A stretch of DNA of 33,020 bases, taken from Phellopilus nigrolimitatus (lineage: Eukaryota; Basidiomycota; Agaricomycetes; Hymenochaetales; Hymenochaetaceae). The position numbers and the translations under genes were made by a program. Position 1 is the first letter of the stretch. Each line of letters starts with the position of its first letter. The stretch lies in the NCBI GenBank assembly GCA_021029095.1, contig JAJOHG010000285.1, positions 1 to 33,020 on the forward strand, read 5' to 3'. The notes under the pieces were generated by a model. It saw only the letters and a list, made by a program, of their open reading frames with translations, was not told the origin of the DNA and did no database searches. Of the stretch, positions 10,176 through 23,418 are shown piece after piece.

Positions 10176-10490
10176 ATGGTACGTCTTCTGCCTCCCTTGT
10201 TCCCGAGAAAAACTCATGAGAGTTGAGAGCTTAGCCGACTCAGCACGAGCTGCACTTGAAGAACCAGAAGTTCGCCAAGGCCGCGCGGGAGGGCAAGAAA
10301 CCTACGAAGTTGTCACGCCAGGAGCGCCTGGCGAAGCAGAGCCCGATTCCGGTGTGGGCCCTTGGAGTTGTCGTATTCGTCGTATGTGGAGGAGGTACGT
10401 CTTTTGTGCTCAGATGTTACGCTATGAGCGCCTAAGCAAATGGATAACTTGGCAGTCGTCTTTGAACTCGCGAAACTCATATTCTTATGA
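10176..10490 (+). CDS. stress-associated ER protein, RAMP4/SERP1/Ysy6 family
   Basis: Small tail-anchored protein of 62 residues from three exons: 10176-10178 (the ATG alone), 10244-10394 and 10456-10490. Exon 1 is followed directly by GTACGT, and the next acceptor CAG lies at 10241-10243. The protein has the family layout: a basic, polar N-terminal part (KNQKFAKAAREGKKPTKLSR, about residues 7-26), then SPIPVWALGVVVFVVCGG leading into a single membrane span (about 38-56) and a very short lumenal tail. Homologs sit at the Sec61 translocon and stabilise membrane proteins under stress. An acceptor 6 nt further on (after CACGAG) would remove two residues. The bare-ATG first exon makes the gene easy to miss. 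Confidence 0.8.
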
Positions 10491-10725
10491 ACATTTACCG
10501 TCATTCCTTCGATTTTACCTTATTGCTTTCGGTTCATCGCTTTTCGGATCGGGGATATTGGACGAGAGGCAATGCGCGGTGATGGCGAACCTGGCGTTCA
10601 CAAAACTCGGCTGTACCTTTGTTAATTGCTCTGTTCAATGACATCGGTCATACTTGTACCATACATATAAATCACTGCATCTACAAGCTGGAAGAAGACA
10701 AGGTGAAGGGAGGACAACGAGATCA

Positions 10726-12943
<2,218 letters not shown>

Positions 12944-13850
12944 TAGTGTTCTCAAAGTCCGGGTCAGACCCGTGCTGACCCGGGGTCGACCACTGACCTG
13001 ACCCGCGGGTCAGGTCGCTAATGGGTCAGGTCAGCCTGGGTCGGTGCTGGGCCGGGTCGGGGTCAGCATTCGCCAGAAGTTCCTGACCCGGCTTGACCCC
13101 AGGCCGACCTTGACCTGACCTCCGACCCACAAATATTTAGTTACTCACGGCATGCACCAAAAATAGTAGCATCGGCTGTGGCCAGGATGGATTTGGTATC
13201 GAAATCCAGCTTTGTGAGGTACACTGTGAGATTCTGGCACCCATAGACCTGTGAGGTAGTATATTACAAGTAAAATAATACTTTTAAATATATTTTGTGG
13301 CTTATGTAATGTGCATTTACAGTATCTGTATGCGTACTGAACACCTGAATTTTTATTTCTTTGTTTCGACTCAACTTAGAATCTCCATTCCTCCCATTTA
13401 CTACAACCAAATTCCAAACAGCAAGGAACCACCCGAAGCATTGCCGGGTTGCTGAGCATAAATGATGCTTGCCTCCGAGCTTGTGTACGAGTGGTGGGGC
13501 CGTGCTTCTGCCCATTCTCTGAGATGATTTAGTATAATAAATATGTGTGCAATAGTAGAGTGAGTGTACTTGGTTCATGTCAACCACGTTGACTTGTTTG
13601 CTGTGACAGGACTCGGGGAAAGAGCCCGGATGGAGTTGTTCATGAATGTCAGGTACTCCAAATGTACAAAGTTATCGGGTCAGGAGGCCGACCTCGGGTC
13701 GACCCTGGCCTGACCCGCTGGGCCAGGTCAGTGTCGGGTCAAGGTGGGCCGGGTCGGGGTCAAGAAATATTCAGAAATTCTGACCAGGCCGGGTCAGGGT
13801 CAGGTGGGAAAACACCCTGACCCGAACCGACCTGGCCTTTGAGAACACTA
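12944..13850. mobile_element. non-autonomous hAT-like element, 907 bp
   Basis: The ends are inverted: TAGTGTTCTCAAAG at the left and its complement CTTTGAGAACACTA at the right, extending imperfectly through GGTC-rich sequence. Both sides carry the perfect 8-bp direct repeat TACTGACC (12936-12943 and 13851-13858), the duplication size of hAT transposons, and the TAG...CAA-type terminus fits. About 190 bp inside each end are packed with GGGTCA/TGACCC motifs in both orientations, including a perfect 22-bp palindrome at 12995-13016; such subterminal arrays bind hAT transposases. The AT-rich middle has only a 107-codon frame (13264-13587, minus) without transposase features, so the element depends on a helper. 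Confidence 0.92.
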
Positions 13851-14037
13851 TACTGACCTGCAAAAGATTTATTGGTTTGTTTTTCGGACAATAAAGAAAA
13901 TGCCTGACTAATAGAAATGAATTATTTAGAGACAAAAAGATCAACCGAATACAGTTCATCGACAAACGCATGAGCTTCAAGAAGCTCTGAATTTTTGAAG
14001 GGATCCTTCCTTGATATAAACCGCACTTTCTTGAAAT

Positions 14038-14690
14038 TCAGGCTTCATCACGCCGACTCAGCATGGTCTTTAGTCTGGTCCAGAACCTGGTTCCTGGTCT
14101 AAATATTTCAAGATGCGGCGTTCCGAACGTGAGTTCAGAGAGCCTGGGACATGCCATTGTCATGCCACCAGACACTAATGGCGCCTTGCTCGACGAGCTT
14201 CCGGGGACGGATTTCAAGTTCGAGCTGGAATCCAAATGACCGCACCATAATGTCCAGTCTGAATCGTACTCTGATTCGTCTGAAAATGACGATGACGATG
14301 AGGAAGAGGGGGAAGATTCGTCAGAGGCTCCAGGGCATACAACCTTTGTCAAGGCAGTCATGATATCCATTCCCGTCTCGTACGCCTCGCATGAGCGTGC
14401 CAGCAGAAACAGTGCGTCTTTGGTGGCTTCCAACTGACGAAAAATGAATTTTGTGCTATTCAAGGCTGAGCCAAGAGAATCTATGTCGTCAAAACTGAAC
14501 AAGGCGGACAAAGGGGGTGTTCAAAAGTACTGTAACATAAACGACGACGAAGACTCACGAAATCTTGGAAACGTCTGCCTGATATCCCGATGTCCAAAGC
14601 GTTTCCGCGCTGACGGGATCATTACTCTGATGCAACCGAGTAAGAGTCTGCTCGATTATACGCAGGGCGTTTTTGTCGATACTGATGTCT
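14038..14690 (-). pseudogene. F-box family relict with internal deletion
   Basis: On the minus strand, sequence homologous to the first exon of the copy at 4663 (ISIDKNALRIIEQTLT, SNDPVSAETLWTSGYQADVSK) is followed by an equivalent GTGAGTCTTCGTCGTCG intron. Then come FDDIDSLGSALNSTKF and LEATKDALFLLARSCEAY. The F-box and the middle LRR region are missing. After a Ser/Asp-rich stretch it jumps to the C-terminal signature MACPRLSELTF...FWTRLKTMLSRRDEA and stops at 14038. The usual ATG position is not an ATG. No working F-box protein is expected. Confidence 0.75.
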
Positions 14691-14805
14691 GAGTGACAAT
14701 GACAACTTCAGTGACTCGGAGTCGATGCAGAGGACACATCATGTGATACGCCTACCAATTACGCCTTTTACATGTACGTACTCGACATAACACACACGTT
14801 TGCTA

Positions 14806-15011
14806 CAGTCGAACCTCCCATAATGCATAACCAAAAATGATCGTATAAACCCAGATAAGGATTCGACTTGCTCCACAACCTTGTGATGTATAGTCCCATT
14901 TGAAAGATACATAATCCCTTCTGCGTCTAGTGAGTTTTTTTAGGGTCAAATGGGTAATAAACGCAATAGAATAAAAAAAGCGATTTTTATGCATTATGGG
15001 AGGTTCGACTG
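14806..15011. mobile_element. 206-bp MITE, Tc1/mariner-like
   Basis: The terminal inverted repeats are perfect for 25 bp and begin CAGTCGAACCTCCCATAATG (14806-14830 and 14987-15011). TA flanks both ends (14804-14805, 15012-15013). The interior is AT-rich and non-coding. The termini differ from both TA-flanked elements at 7354-8189, so this is a third family. It lies between the F-box relict and the AP-3 delta gene. Confidence 0.9.
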
Positions 15012-15375
15012 TAGTTTGCTCCGAGGTAGTATGTCAGGTAGCGAAGCTACATCCAGGGAAAGGCCGTCGATATACATTCAAAGGTTCAACGTAAGAACGC
15101 CTCAACCCTCGAGGCAATGAAACAAGGAGCTCGATTATACTCATTTGATGAAGTCTATGAACGGAAGACGGCCGAAAGCAGCATTTGCGACGTATTCGAC
15201 GTCAACGAAGACGTTGATTTCTCGATCGAGGAGGGTTCCGATGTTGTTGCGCGGCTCCCAAACTTTCGATTTTTTCCTTAGGCACCCAGTTTCTGAGTCA
15301 CCACCAATCTGTCTAGAGCCCAATGTGATATGATAACAAGCATTCCACAGAGATCAATAAACATAGACACTAGTG
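15012..15375. other. intergenic, no supported gene
   Basis: About 360 bp between the MITE and the AP-3 delta stop codon. It probably contains the AP-3 delta 3' UTR (minus strand). Short frames at 15141-15333 on both strands show no known domain. Confidence 0.5.
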
Positions 15376-18300
15376 TCAGTGACCACCATCAGCGCCGAGA
15401 GCTTCAACAGAGTCAGCGGAATCCTTGACCCGCTTTTTCTTCCCAGTGCCAGTCCCCTTCTTCTTCCTTATACGAGCGACCTTAACCAGCTCCGGATTGC
15501 TTGTGTTCGGGACTTCGTCATCCACCTCATAGGGTGGGAACGACGGAGGCGGCATGACAGGTGTGCCGGACCGCGCGGGTGTTGCGGAAGAAGGCTTTTG
15601 TTCAAAAGGAGACGGAGGTGCGATCGTCTGCTTGACGGCTTCGGGAGGCATTTCTCCTCCGCGATCAATAGCGAAAGAGACTTGGGGCGATGGAGATGGA
15701 CGGAGTAGACTAGGCAACCTTGATGGTGTTGAAATCCGTGAAACTGGGTCCACTACCGAACAAGGTTTTTTAGAGTGAACTACACCTAAGAGAAAATAGC
15801 ACGTACCAGAATTAAGTGGTGGTAGATCATCAAGCCGGATGACAGGTATCGAGTCAACGTCTAAGTTTTGTCGAGACTTTGGCCGGTCATCGATGATATA
15901 GTATGGGTCATCGCGAAGCATCTCCATCCGACGAGCCTTGGCCTAACAATACGTGAGCGTCTAGTGTCGCTCGAACAAGCTCGAACAAGACGTTCCAATC
16001 ACTTACCGTTGCTCTCTCCTCAGCCTTAGCGATGTCCTCCTGAGTCATTTCATCTTCCGGCACCTTTGATTTTTTCTTCCCATTTTTCTTACTCTTCATC
16101 CCATCTTCTCCTACATCTTTCCCTTTCCCTTTCCGATCCTTCTTTTTCTTCTTGATCTCTCCAGTACCGTCTGCGTGTTCTTCTACAACTGGCTTTGCCT
16201 GCGGTACAATCCAAGCATCGAGATCCAATCCATCTGGTACAGCGACGCTCGCCTGCGCTTCGGGAGCTATAGGGTTAAGAGGATATGCCGAGAAGAGAGG
16301 CTGAAGGAGGTAAAGACTCTTAGGAAAGTGCGGTTCAGATGTGCCAACGGGGTCGAAAACGGACGTGCTTGCGTCCGCAAATCCATTCGGGAACTCGGGC
16401 TTAGGCTTCGGCCGATACGATGAAAGATCTGCTCGAATAAAGTTGAAGAGCTGAAGTATGTTCGCCGCCTTAGAACCGTGATACATTAACTTAGTCGCTT
16501 CCGATAAATGTAGTAACAATAGTTCACATACCCTTTCTTGAACTTCGAAGTCCGGACTACTTGCAAATTCTTGCAACCCAGAGACAATGGACTCAACGGA
16601 AGCCTTTACTTCAGGCAAGTCATCTTCGTCCCAGTGATTCGCCAGCTCTACGGCCCAAATGCCGAAGACCTTCGCGGCGCTATGTATGTACACCGCGACG
16701 ATATCCGGAGCCAGCTGTTCGGTATCCGCTGACAGCAACGAGGGTAGCACTTTACGAACGTCTGAAAGTTCGCTGTAGCAAACTAGGCGTCAGCTCCAGG
16801 TATTAATGATCAAGATAGACGTATGAATTTACCTGCCAAATTCCCCACAAATCCACGCCGCTGCCGCGAGGATTTCTTGACATCCTGCACCTTCTCCATC
16901 CGGCCCATTCCCACTTCCACTTATAAACGTCTCGTCCCCCAGTATCCGCATACTGATTTGAATAGCATATCTCCTGACTTGCTTCACGCGCACTACGATG
17001 TCAATTAACTGGTCGCGAATCATCTCCCCGACTGGTGCTCGTGCGACGTACGCAAGGTCAACGAGCACGGACACGTACCACTCGAAGTCTGATACGTTCG
17101 CGTATAGATCAGCTGCACATAGAGAAAGAATACGCCGGGAGAGGGTCGTGCGATACGCCATGGAAGATTGAGCAGGGGAGCTCAATGGAAGGGTCGGAAC
17201 AGTAGAGGAAGCGGCTGCGACGAGAGATTGGGCTGCAGTAGGAGTTGTGGAGAGGGAGGAGTCAGGCTTCACAAGATGAGAAAGCAGTTGTTGTATGATA
17301 GATTGAAGATTATTTCGGTTCGCCTCGTAACAGTAATTATTTAGCTAGTTTGTCAAAAAAGGCACCAAGCTCAGTATAACTTACCATGGCCGAAACAAGG
17401 TCCAGGGCACGCATGCGGATACTGAGATCTTGATCATCAACGCTTGCCAGAATCCGTGATTCATATTCTGCCACAAGGTGAGGGTAGGAGGGAACGATCT
17501 TCACGAGTGCCAGAAGTGCGATGTATTTCACTGAATAGAAAATCAACATAAGAAGATAGAGCGTAAAAGTGAAAGAGCTCACAGTTCTGGTCCGAATCCT
17601 CTAAGAAGGCGGCTAATTTTGTAACGCACGTCTGCGCTAATGAATATCCCGAGGCACCTTGTAGCATCCCCCCGATTATGCATGTATGAACACATTCGTA
17701 CAAGAGAGAGATAGCAGGTGTAGTGGATATCAATTCAGTAATGGGCGGCTGCAGTTTCCTGATCAGACGAGGCTCATGAGGCGTTATTAGACCGAACTAA
17801 AGCAAGTGATCAGGTCATGTAATTGTCATAAACAACAAGAAACACACGAGTTTGATAATCTTGATAAGCATCCAATTGTTGTTGGACGTCGTAAGGATGT
17901 GGAAAAGAGGAGGAGCAAACGGTAGATAGGCTTGTGGATTCTGCCTGGCCAGCTCGCAGAGGACATTGACGGTAGCACACACCACGCCTGTTCTGCGCAT
18001 CAGAACAGCTATCTACGTCTGAAACTTCCACGACGAACCAGTGTCCGGATCTTCGAGTCTTTCTTTCATGCGCTCCATTCCATATTCGATAGAGTCAGGG
18101 TATTTCATGAAGACCTTATACAACGCTAACACCGCCCTTTTGCGTATTGCTGGACGAGAATGAGTAAGCATTGCTATGAGATCTCGCGATAAGTCGCGAG
18201 CAAGGTCCGGAGTGACGATATGAGATAGCCCATTCAAAGCAACAGCCACGTCTAGAGGTTTCGCGGATGTCAGATCCTGTTCGACAATTAATAAGCATAT

Positions 18301-18752
18301 GCTCGGTAACACTAGATGTTAAATATTCAGACGTGCGCACTTTCTTGAGTAAATTGGTCGTAAGCATAAGAACATCCGTATCCTGCTCGAATGATTGTGT
18401 AGCGGCAAGATATCCCATGCTCTTCAGATGATAGCGTGGAGAGGACATGACTTCGACAACATGGAAGGAAGCCCAACTCATGTCGTAGCCCATCATTTCG
18501 AGCTAGAGCCAGTCGGCACAGGAGCACACAGAGGTTTCATTTCGACATTAGTACATAAGGCTGTATCCTGGCATCCACTTGGAGTGCAATACATACATAG
18601 GTCAGCTTGAGAACCGCCGCGGCCTTGAGCTCCATGTCCTCGATGCGCACCTCCTTCCGAATCTCATCTATCGCGCCAGAAATGAACCGCGCCTCGTCGT
18701 CCTTGTGCGTACGCAGACCTCGTATAAGGTCTTGAAGATTTCTTTCCCACAT
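15376..18752 (-). CDS. APL5: AP-3 adaptor complex subunit delta
   Basis: Ten exons, 18752-18597, 18502-18341, 18276-18039, 17987-17848, 17796-17583, 17530-17385, 17323-16833, 16772-16007, 15942-15807 and 15752-15376, give 941 residues with every junction in phase. The N-terminus MWERNLQDLIRGLRTHKDDE is characteristic of delta adaptin, followed by MELKAAAVLKLTYLEMMGYDMSWASF, the HEAT-repeat trunk (ALNGLSHIVTPDLARDL, RKRAVLALYKVF, NNNWMLIKIIKLFGLITP) and AADLYANVSDFEWYVSVLVD. The C-terminal part has a Lys-rich linker (KKKKKDRKGKGK), an AEERATAKARRMEMLRDDPYYI segment like the conserved region after the trunk, and a Pro/Ser-rich basic tail. AP-3 sorts cargo from Golgi/endosomes to the vacuole. 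Exon 3 could start differently, but the chosen join yields the conserved LLKKDLTS. Confidence 0.92.
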
Positions 18753-19204
18753 AATTTCGGGCTATCGTGTCCTCTAAAGACCAAGCTAGCTGGGATCGTG
18801 CAGGACAACTTGAGTGTTCAAGGCCGTCAAGGTGCATGCAACTACAAAGAAATCTTCAGATAGAGCATTGACAACCTCAGCAGATGATGTCGAATTTCAC
18901 TTTCAGTCACGTCCCATAGGTAGTTTTAGCTAGACGTTGTGATGTCACGCGAGTCCGACGTCGTGCACAACGTCGAGGGAAGCCGCGCCACCCTCATCTG
19001 CATTTGGTAGCGACCAGTGGCCGCATCTTTTCTTCTAGCCACCAGAAGGTACATTGAACACCGAGCCAAACTTACCAGCGTAGTTTTACGAAAACTCAAC
19101 ATTGTAACCGCTGGAATTGGAGCGTTTGCGTCTGTGGAGTCTCCAGACGGGTACGTACATTCGCGTGGCTTGGTATGTCAACAATTGTTGTTGTTCACTG
19201 AGCT
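18753..19204. other. intergenic between AP-3 delta and an F-box relict
   Basis: About 450 bp holding the AP-3 delta promoter (minus) and the degenerate 5' end of the F-box copy (plus). A TGATGTCA motif (about 18939) and a near-palindrome GACGTCGTGCAC (about 18957) resemble CRE/ATF-type sites. Neither is shown to work, and no gene was found. Confidence 0.35.
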
Positions 19205-20806
19205 TGAAAACTATACCAGATAAAATGGATGTCGCTAAGCCGCAGCGTCATATTCTCTCTCATTTAAAGCCAAGTCCCCGGAGAACGCAAACGTTTCCTG
19301 GGTCTCAATCACTAGAGTCTGTCACCGCTGGCGCGACATTGCGCTTTCGTGCCCGGCATTGTGGACCTCTGTCCGAACGGATTTAGATAAGAAAATCATC
19401 ATGAGGCACCTGGAACTGTCTAAAAAATTGTCTATACAAGCCGAAATCTGCCATCCGCTCTCGGTTCCGCTTTGGCCCTTGTTGCAGCTCAATTGCCAGA
19501 GCGCATCGCGATTGTCGTTGACCACTTATTCAGAGCCGAAACGCTCCTAGTTCAGTTCTCTGATCGTTTCAACCCTGGACCATTCATAACGAGCACGTCC
19601 TTTCCTCGTTTGAAGGAGCTTTGCATACTGTGTATTGCATCTCTTGTTTCTGGAGGTGGAATGTTTCGGGCCCCACTTACCGAGACCGTCATTCCATCAT
19701 TGAAGCATCTCAGTATAATCAACTGCGACGTACCGTGGGACTCGCCTTTGTTTTATGATCTCGATGTTTTATTCGTTCATAGCGCGCCTGCTTCCCCTTC
19801 GCTAGCAAAGCTTAGCGAAATCACACAGATCCTCAAGAAAAGTCCAGGTCTAATCCAGCTGCGCCTTCGAAATGTTATACGTGTGGATCATCTCGATGAC
19901 GCGATAGGCATGGTCCAATTGGCTGACACTTCTGGACCTTGATTTCAGCGCTACAATCTATCCCGCCCTGATAAGATGCCTTCGGCTGCCCGAAGGTCCT
20001 CAATTGCAATGGGAGATCCAGGTCACTGATGTCACTGCTAATTTTGATTTCACCCTTGTCCCAGCTGCAATTCCATGCTCAGATGTCGCGTCACGGACTT
20101 TGCATATTTCCCAGGCAAGCTCAACTTTGGTATTCGACACGGATGCCCTCCTCATGGAGTCAACAAACCCGACTATTGTGCACACGAGCTACCTTAGACT
20201 CAAGTTGAATCCGTATTTCGGTCATCACTGGATGGCCAATGCAGGGACAATTGTGCGTCAACTCGGGTGGTCCAATTCGAGGCTCGTGCGCGTGTCGTTG
20301 GCCAACAGTCGAGACCATGAGCCACCTCACTTTGCCAACTTTAATTCCTGGTTCTCGCTTCTTTCGTCCCTCCCAGAGCTTGTTGAGCTTTCCATCTCCC
20401 CCGAACATACAAACATCAAGCACTCCGAGGAGGATTACATACATTGATGAAGGTTCTGGCATGTTGGCAAAATGATCTCTTCGGATCGGGTTGGAGGAAA
20501 TGGTCGGCAGACTTGGGCATCGCAGCTTCACCTTCGACTGTTCGTGCCTGCCCTAAGCTGCGGGAGCTGGTCGTCGCGGCGAAGAATATCGAGGATCTTG
20601 CGCCGAAACCGGTCTCACTAGAAGATGAAGAAAACAGAATTTGGAGCCACTTCATGAACATGTTGAGGTTCCGAGACGATTGTGGGGTGCGGTTGAAGAG
20701 AGCGTGTTGGGTGAAGGCTGGGACCAAGCCCTTGCCGAACTTGAACATCTTCGAAACGGCCAAAAGACTCGTCGATGATTTTGAGTTTGCGCCGTTTTCC
20801 CCCTAA
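19205..20806 (+). pseudogene. F-box/LRR-like gene copy with four frameshifts
   Basis: Similarity to the intact F-box gene at 25050-26821 runs through three frames. The F-box lies at about 19240-19385 (HILSHF, then KAKSPENANVSWVSITRVCHRWRDIALSCPALWTSV), with a shift near 19260. It continues HLELSKKLSIQAEI, shifts near 19453 to ALALVAAQLPERIAIVVDH and a 150-residue LRR-like stretch (FPRLKELCILCI). It shifts again near 19925 to LTLLDLDFSATIYPALIRC, and near 20440 to the C-terminal ACPKLRELVVAAKNIEDLAPKP ... LRFRDDCGVRLKRA, ending at 20806. The protein sequence is well kept apart from the indels, so decay is recent or some shifts are sequence errors. Confidence 0.75.
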
Positions 20807-21246
20807 TTTTGCCCGACAATTTTGTCTATGTGCGTACTTCTATGTTGGTACTGAACATCTTGTCTTGTAATTATGTACATAACATGACTCGTTTTAATGT
20901 TGGAGCTTGGCAATGCGCCGATACGTACATGCAAGATAACCATTTATAGTACACATAGAAGTACAAGATTTATGCCTTGCGAAGTGCAATTGGGTATTAG
21001 TGTGTATGTCCTACAACGCGGTGAGGCGACTGGAAGATTAGAAAATGCACGGATTTGCAGATAGTACAAAGTCGTCCGTATAAGAATGAGAGAAAAGCGA
21101 AGACAAATAACAGGAAAGAATAGCAGAAGATATCATTGCCTACAAGCCGTGGAGATCGACTCTGTGGACTGCGGTGATGTACAAGTTGGCCCTCACTCAA
21201 AACGGGAAGAGAACACGCAAAGAGCGACAGTACGATGATTCACGTC
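20807..21246. other. intergenic, small inverted repeat
   Basis: About 440 bp between the F-box relict and the kinase stop codon. A 12-bp inverted repeat, GTACTTCTATGT and its complement, lies at about 20835 and 20953, roughly 105 bp apart. It could be a degraded small element or chance. No coding sequence was found. Confidence 0.4.
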
Positions 21247-23418
21247 TCACGCCGCAGCTTCTTCGACGTGCTCGACCGAGTCTACAATCTCGTTGACGAG
21301 TTCGTTCGTCACGCCCGGGATGATCCGTTCAGCCTCCGCAAAGGCTCGCTGGAGAGCCGAGAGCGCTATTCGGGCATCTTGTGTTGATACGCGAGGGAAG
21401 AGCTTCGAGTAGGTGAGTTAGAATATGTTGATGCCTCAGACGCATTAAGTGACCCACCGATGCGATAGCAGGCAGCACCACGGAGTCCAGCATTGCCGTA
21501 TCGGCGGGATCTTGCAGGTGTCGGTTGTTGTCGTGCTGCAGAGCCATCGGTGGATAAGGTTCCCCAGGTTCCAGCAGCTCACCATAGTCCTCCTCTTCGT
21601 CGTCCGCGAGTGGATGAGTTACGCTGTTGGTCTGCACAGCCGGCTCTGCGTTACGGATTGTCGCTTGTGAGTCTGAATAACCGGATGTCGAGGGCGTCTG
21701 CGGAACCGAGGGTGGTAACGGGGGCAACTTCTCGCTCTTCGCCGTCATGCTTGACATCAACGAGATCTCGGAGCCCGTCCGTCGCGGCCCTGTCGGCGTG
21801 CCATTCGGATTGATAGAGACATTGGGCCGTGTTCGTGTGAGGCTGGGACTTGGTGGATTCGCGTTCGCATAGGTGTTCGCAGTGTGTGCATGGTTGGTAG
21901 CCTCTCTCCGTCCTATGGTGGATTGCCGGCTGACATGGCGCACGGTGCCGAAGTCCCAAAGGTCATCGAGCTCCTGTGCAGCTGCCCTTAAGATCGGAAA
22001 TCTAATCAGAATAAATATCGTGAAATGCATGCGAGGGCACTAACGCGATCTCTTCTGCGTCTGCATCCTCCTCTTCCGTCCGTTCGCCACCTTCTGCCTT
22101 CCATCGCTCATGCCTTTCAATAAGTTCCGTCAGATAACTTGTCTTTTTCGCCATTCGGACGAATTTGTGCTTCAGAAGGTCTCGAGCAGACGGTCGCTTT
22201 CAATATGATTCAGGATATGTCACCGCATCAATTAGAGGAGTCTTTACCTGTCGAGGGTCACGCTGGAGGCAAAGCGAGACGAATTCTCGGAATGGACGCG
22301 AATAGGTCGCATCCAGAGTAGGTGGAGGATTCTTGGGTATCAGAAATAATACCTTCATAGGATGAAGCTCCGCATAGGGCGGTTCTCCTTTCGCCAGCTC
22401 TATCGCCGTTATCCCTAAGCTCCAAATGTCTGCCTTATAGTCGTAGCCAGACTGCTTGATGACTTCTGGCGACATCCAATACGGCGTCCCGACAAAAGTG
22501 TTCTTCTTCGCTGATAAGGTGCCGGAGAGCTGGCCCGAAACTCCAAAATCAGCGAGTTTTACTTCGCCAGTAGCCGAGAGCAGAATGTTTGCCGCTAGAA
22601 AAAGAAAGGTTGAACTCGTCGTCCCTAGTAGAGATAATGAATCTCACCTTTTATGTCACGATGCAATTTACCTTCCATATGCAAATAATCCAGCCCTCTT
22701 AGCAGTTCGCGGACGATGATAGCAATGTACTCTTCCCGAAACACGCCAGGCTTCATCTGCAAGTCCTCTAAGAGTCAACTCTCGCTGGAAGAATGCAAAT
22801 ACCACGAACAAGGTCAGAGCAAGATCCTCCAGAGCAATATCTAATCGGGCACGCGTTAATCGCAGGTATTGATTCAATTAAGAGCTATCAAGCTTACTCC
22901 ATCACGATCCAAAGATTCGACCCTTTCAAGAAGGACCCATGATATCTGATATTCACGTCAAATTGGTACAAACGCTATCAAGCGTGCGGACTCACTTCGT
23001 GACATGCTGCGAGTCCAGCTGCGAAAGTATTTGAATCTCCTGCTGGATGTCCTCTATCTCGTCCTCCGCGCTCTCAAGGTCGATGATCTTGATGGCCACC
23101 GTCTTCTGCGTGCGTTTATCATATCTAATCGTCCAGACTAAAATGAATAGAGGTCAAGCATGTAAAAACGAACTACATACCCCTTGTAAACTTCTCCGAA
23201 CGATCCTTTGCCTGGCGATACGAAGGGCAGTTTAGACCGGAATTATACTCAGTTTGCAGAGCATCCCTTACCTATCCTATTCTGCCTGACATAAAATTCT
23301 TCGGGGTCTGAATGGCGTGTATCCTAGCCACGGGAGAACCGAACGTCGCGCAAACGAACCAAAGATCAGACAAATCGAACGCGTTTTTGTGCACAAGGCT
23401 TCGCAGATCACACACCAT
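21247..23418 (-). CDS. GCK/Ste20-family serine/threonine kinase (GCK-III/Sid1-like)
   Basis: Eleven exons, 23418-23416 (ATG alone), 23323-23272, 23211-23181, 23124-22996, 22945-22898, 22840-22810, 22756-22648, 22594-22248, 22196-22045, 21986-21458 and 21402-21247, give 528 residues in phase. The kinase domain (about 10-265) is complete: glycine loop [15 protein letters not shown] with Lys41, alphaC Glu58, gatekeeper region [20 protein letters not shown] (130-134), DFG (150-152), activation segment with [12 protein letters not shown], and [37 protein letters not shown], diagnostic of GCK kinases. The C-terminal half is Ser/Thr/Pro-rich and disordered, ending in a short helical acidic region. 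Fungal relatives (Sid1, Kic1, MST3/4-like) act in septation and polarity networks. The start is the least certain part, since exon 1 is inferred from ATG|GTGTGT and the acceptor CTAG|GAT. Confidence 0.88.

Noticed and set aside
13264..13587. 107-codon minus-strand frame inside the hAT-like element
   Set aside because: It shows no hATC, BED or DDE features and lies in AT-rich filler; probably chance.
12950..13840. GGGTCA/TGACCC arrays as a possible CRISPR-like or satellite array
   Set aside because: Spacing is irregular, orientation mixed, and the arrays fall symmetrically inside a transposon with 8-bp target duplications; the organism is a fungus.
20835..20965. 12-bp inverted repeat as the ends of a further MITE
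   Set aside because: The arms are short, no convincing target duplication flanks them, and similarity stops quickly; chance or remnant cannot be told apart.
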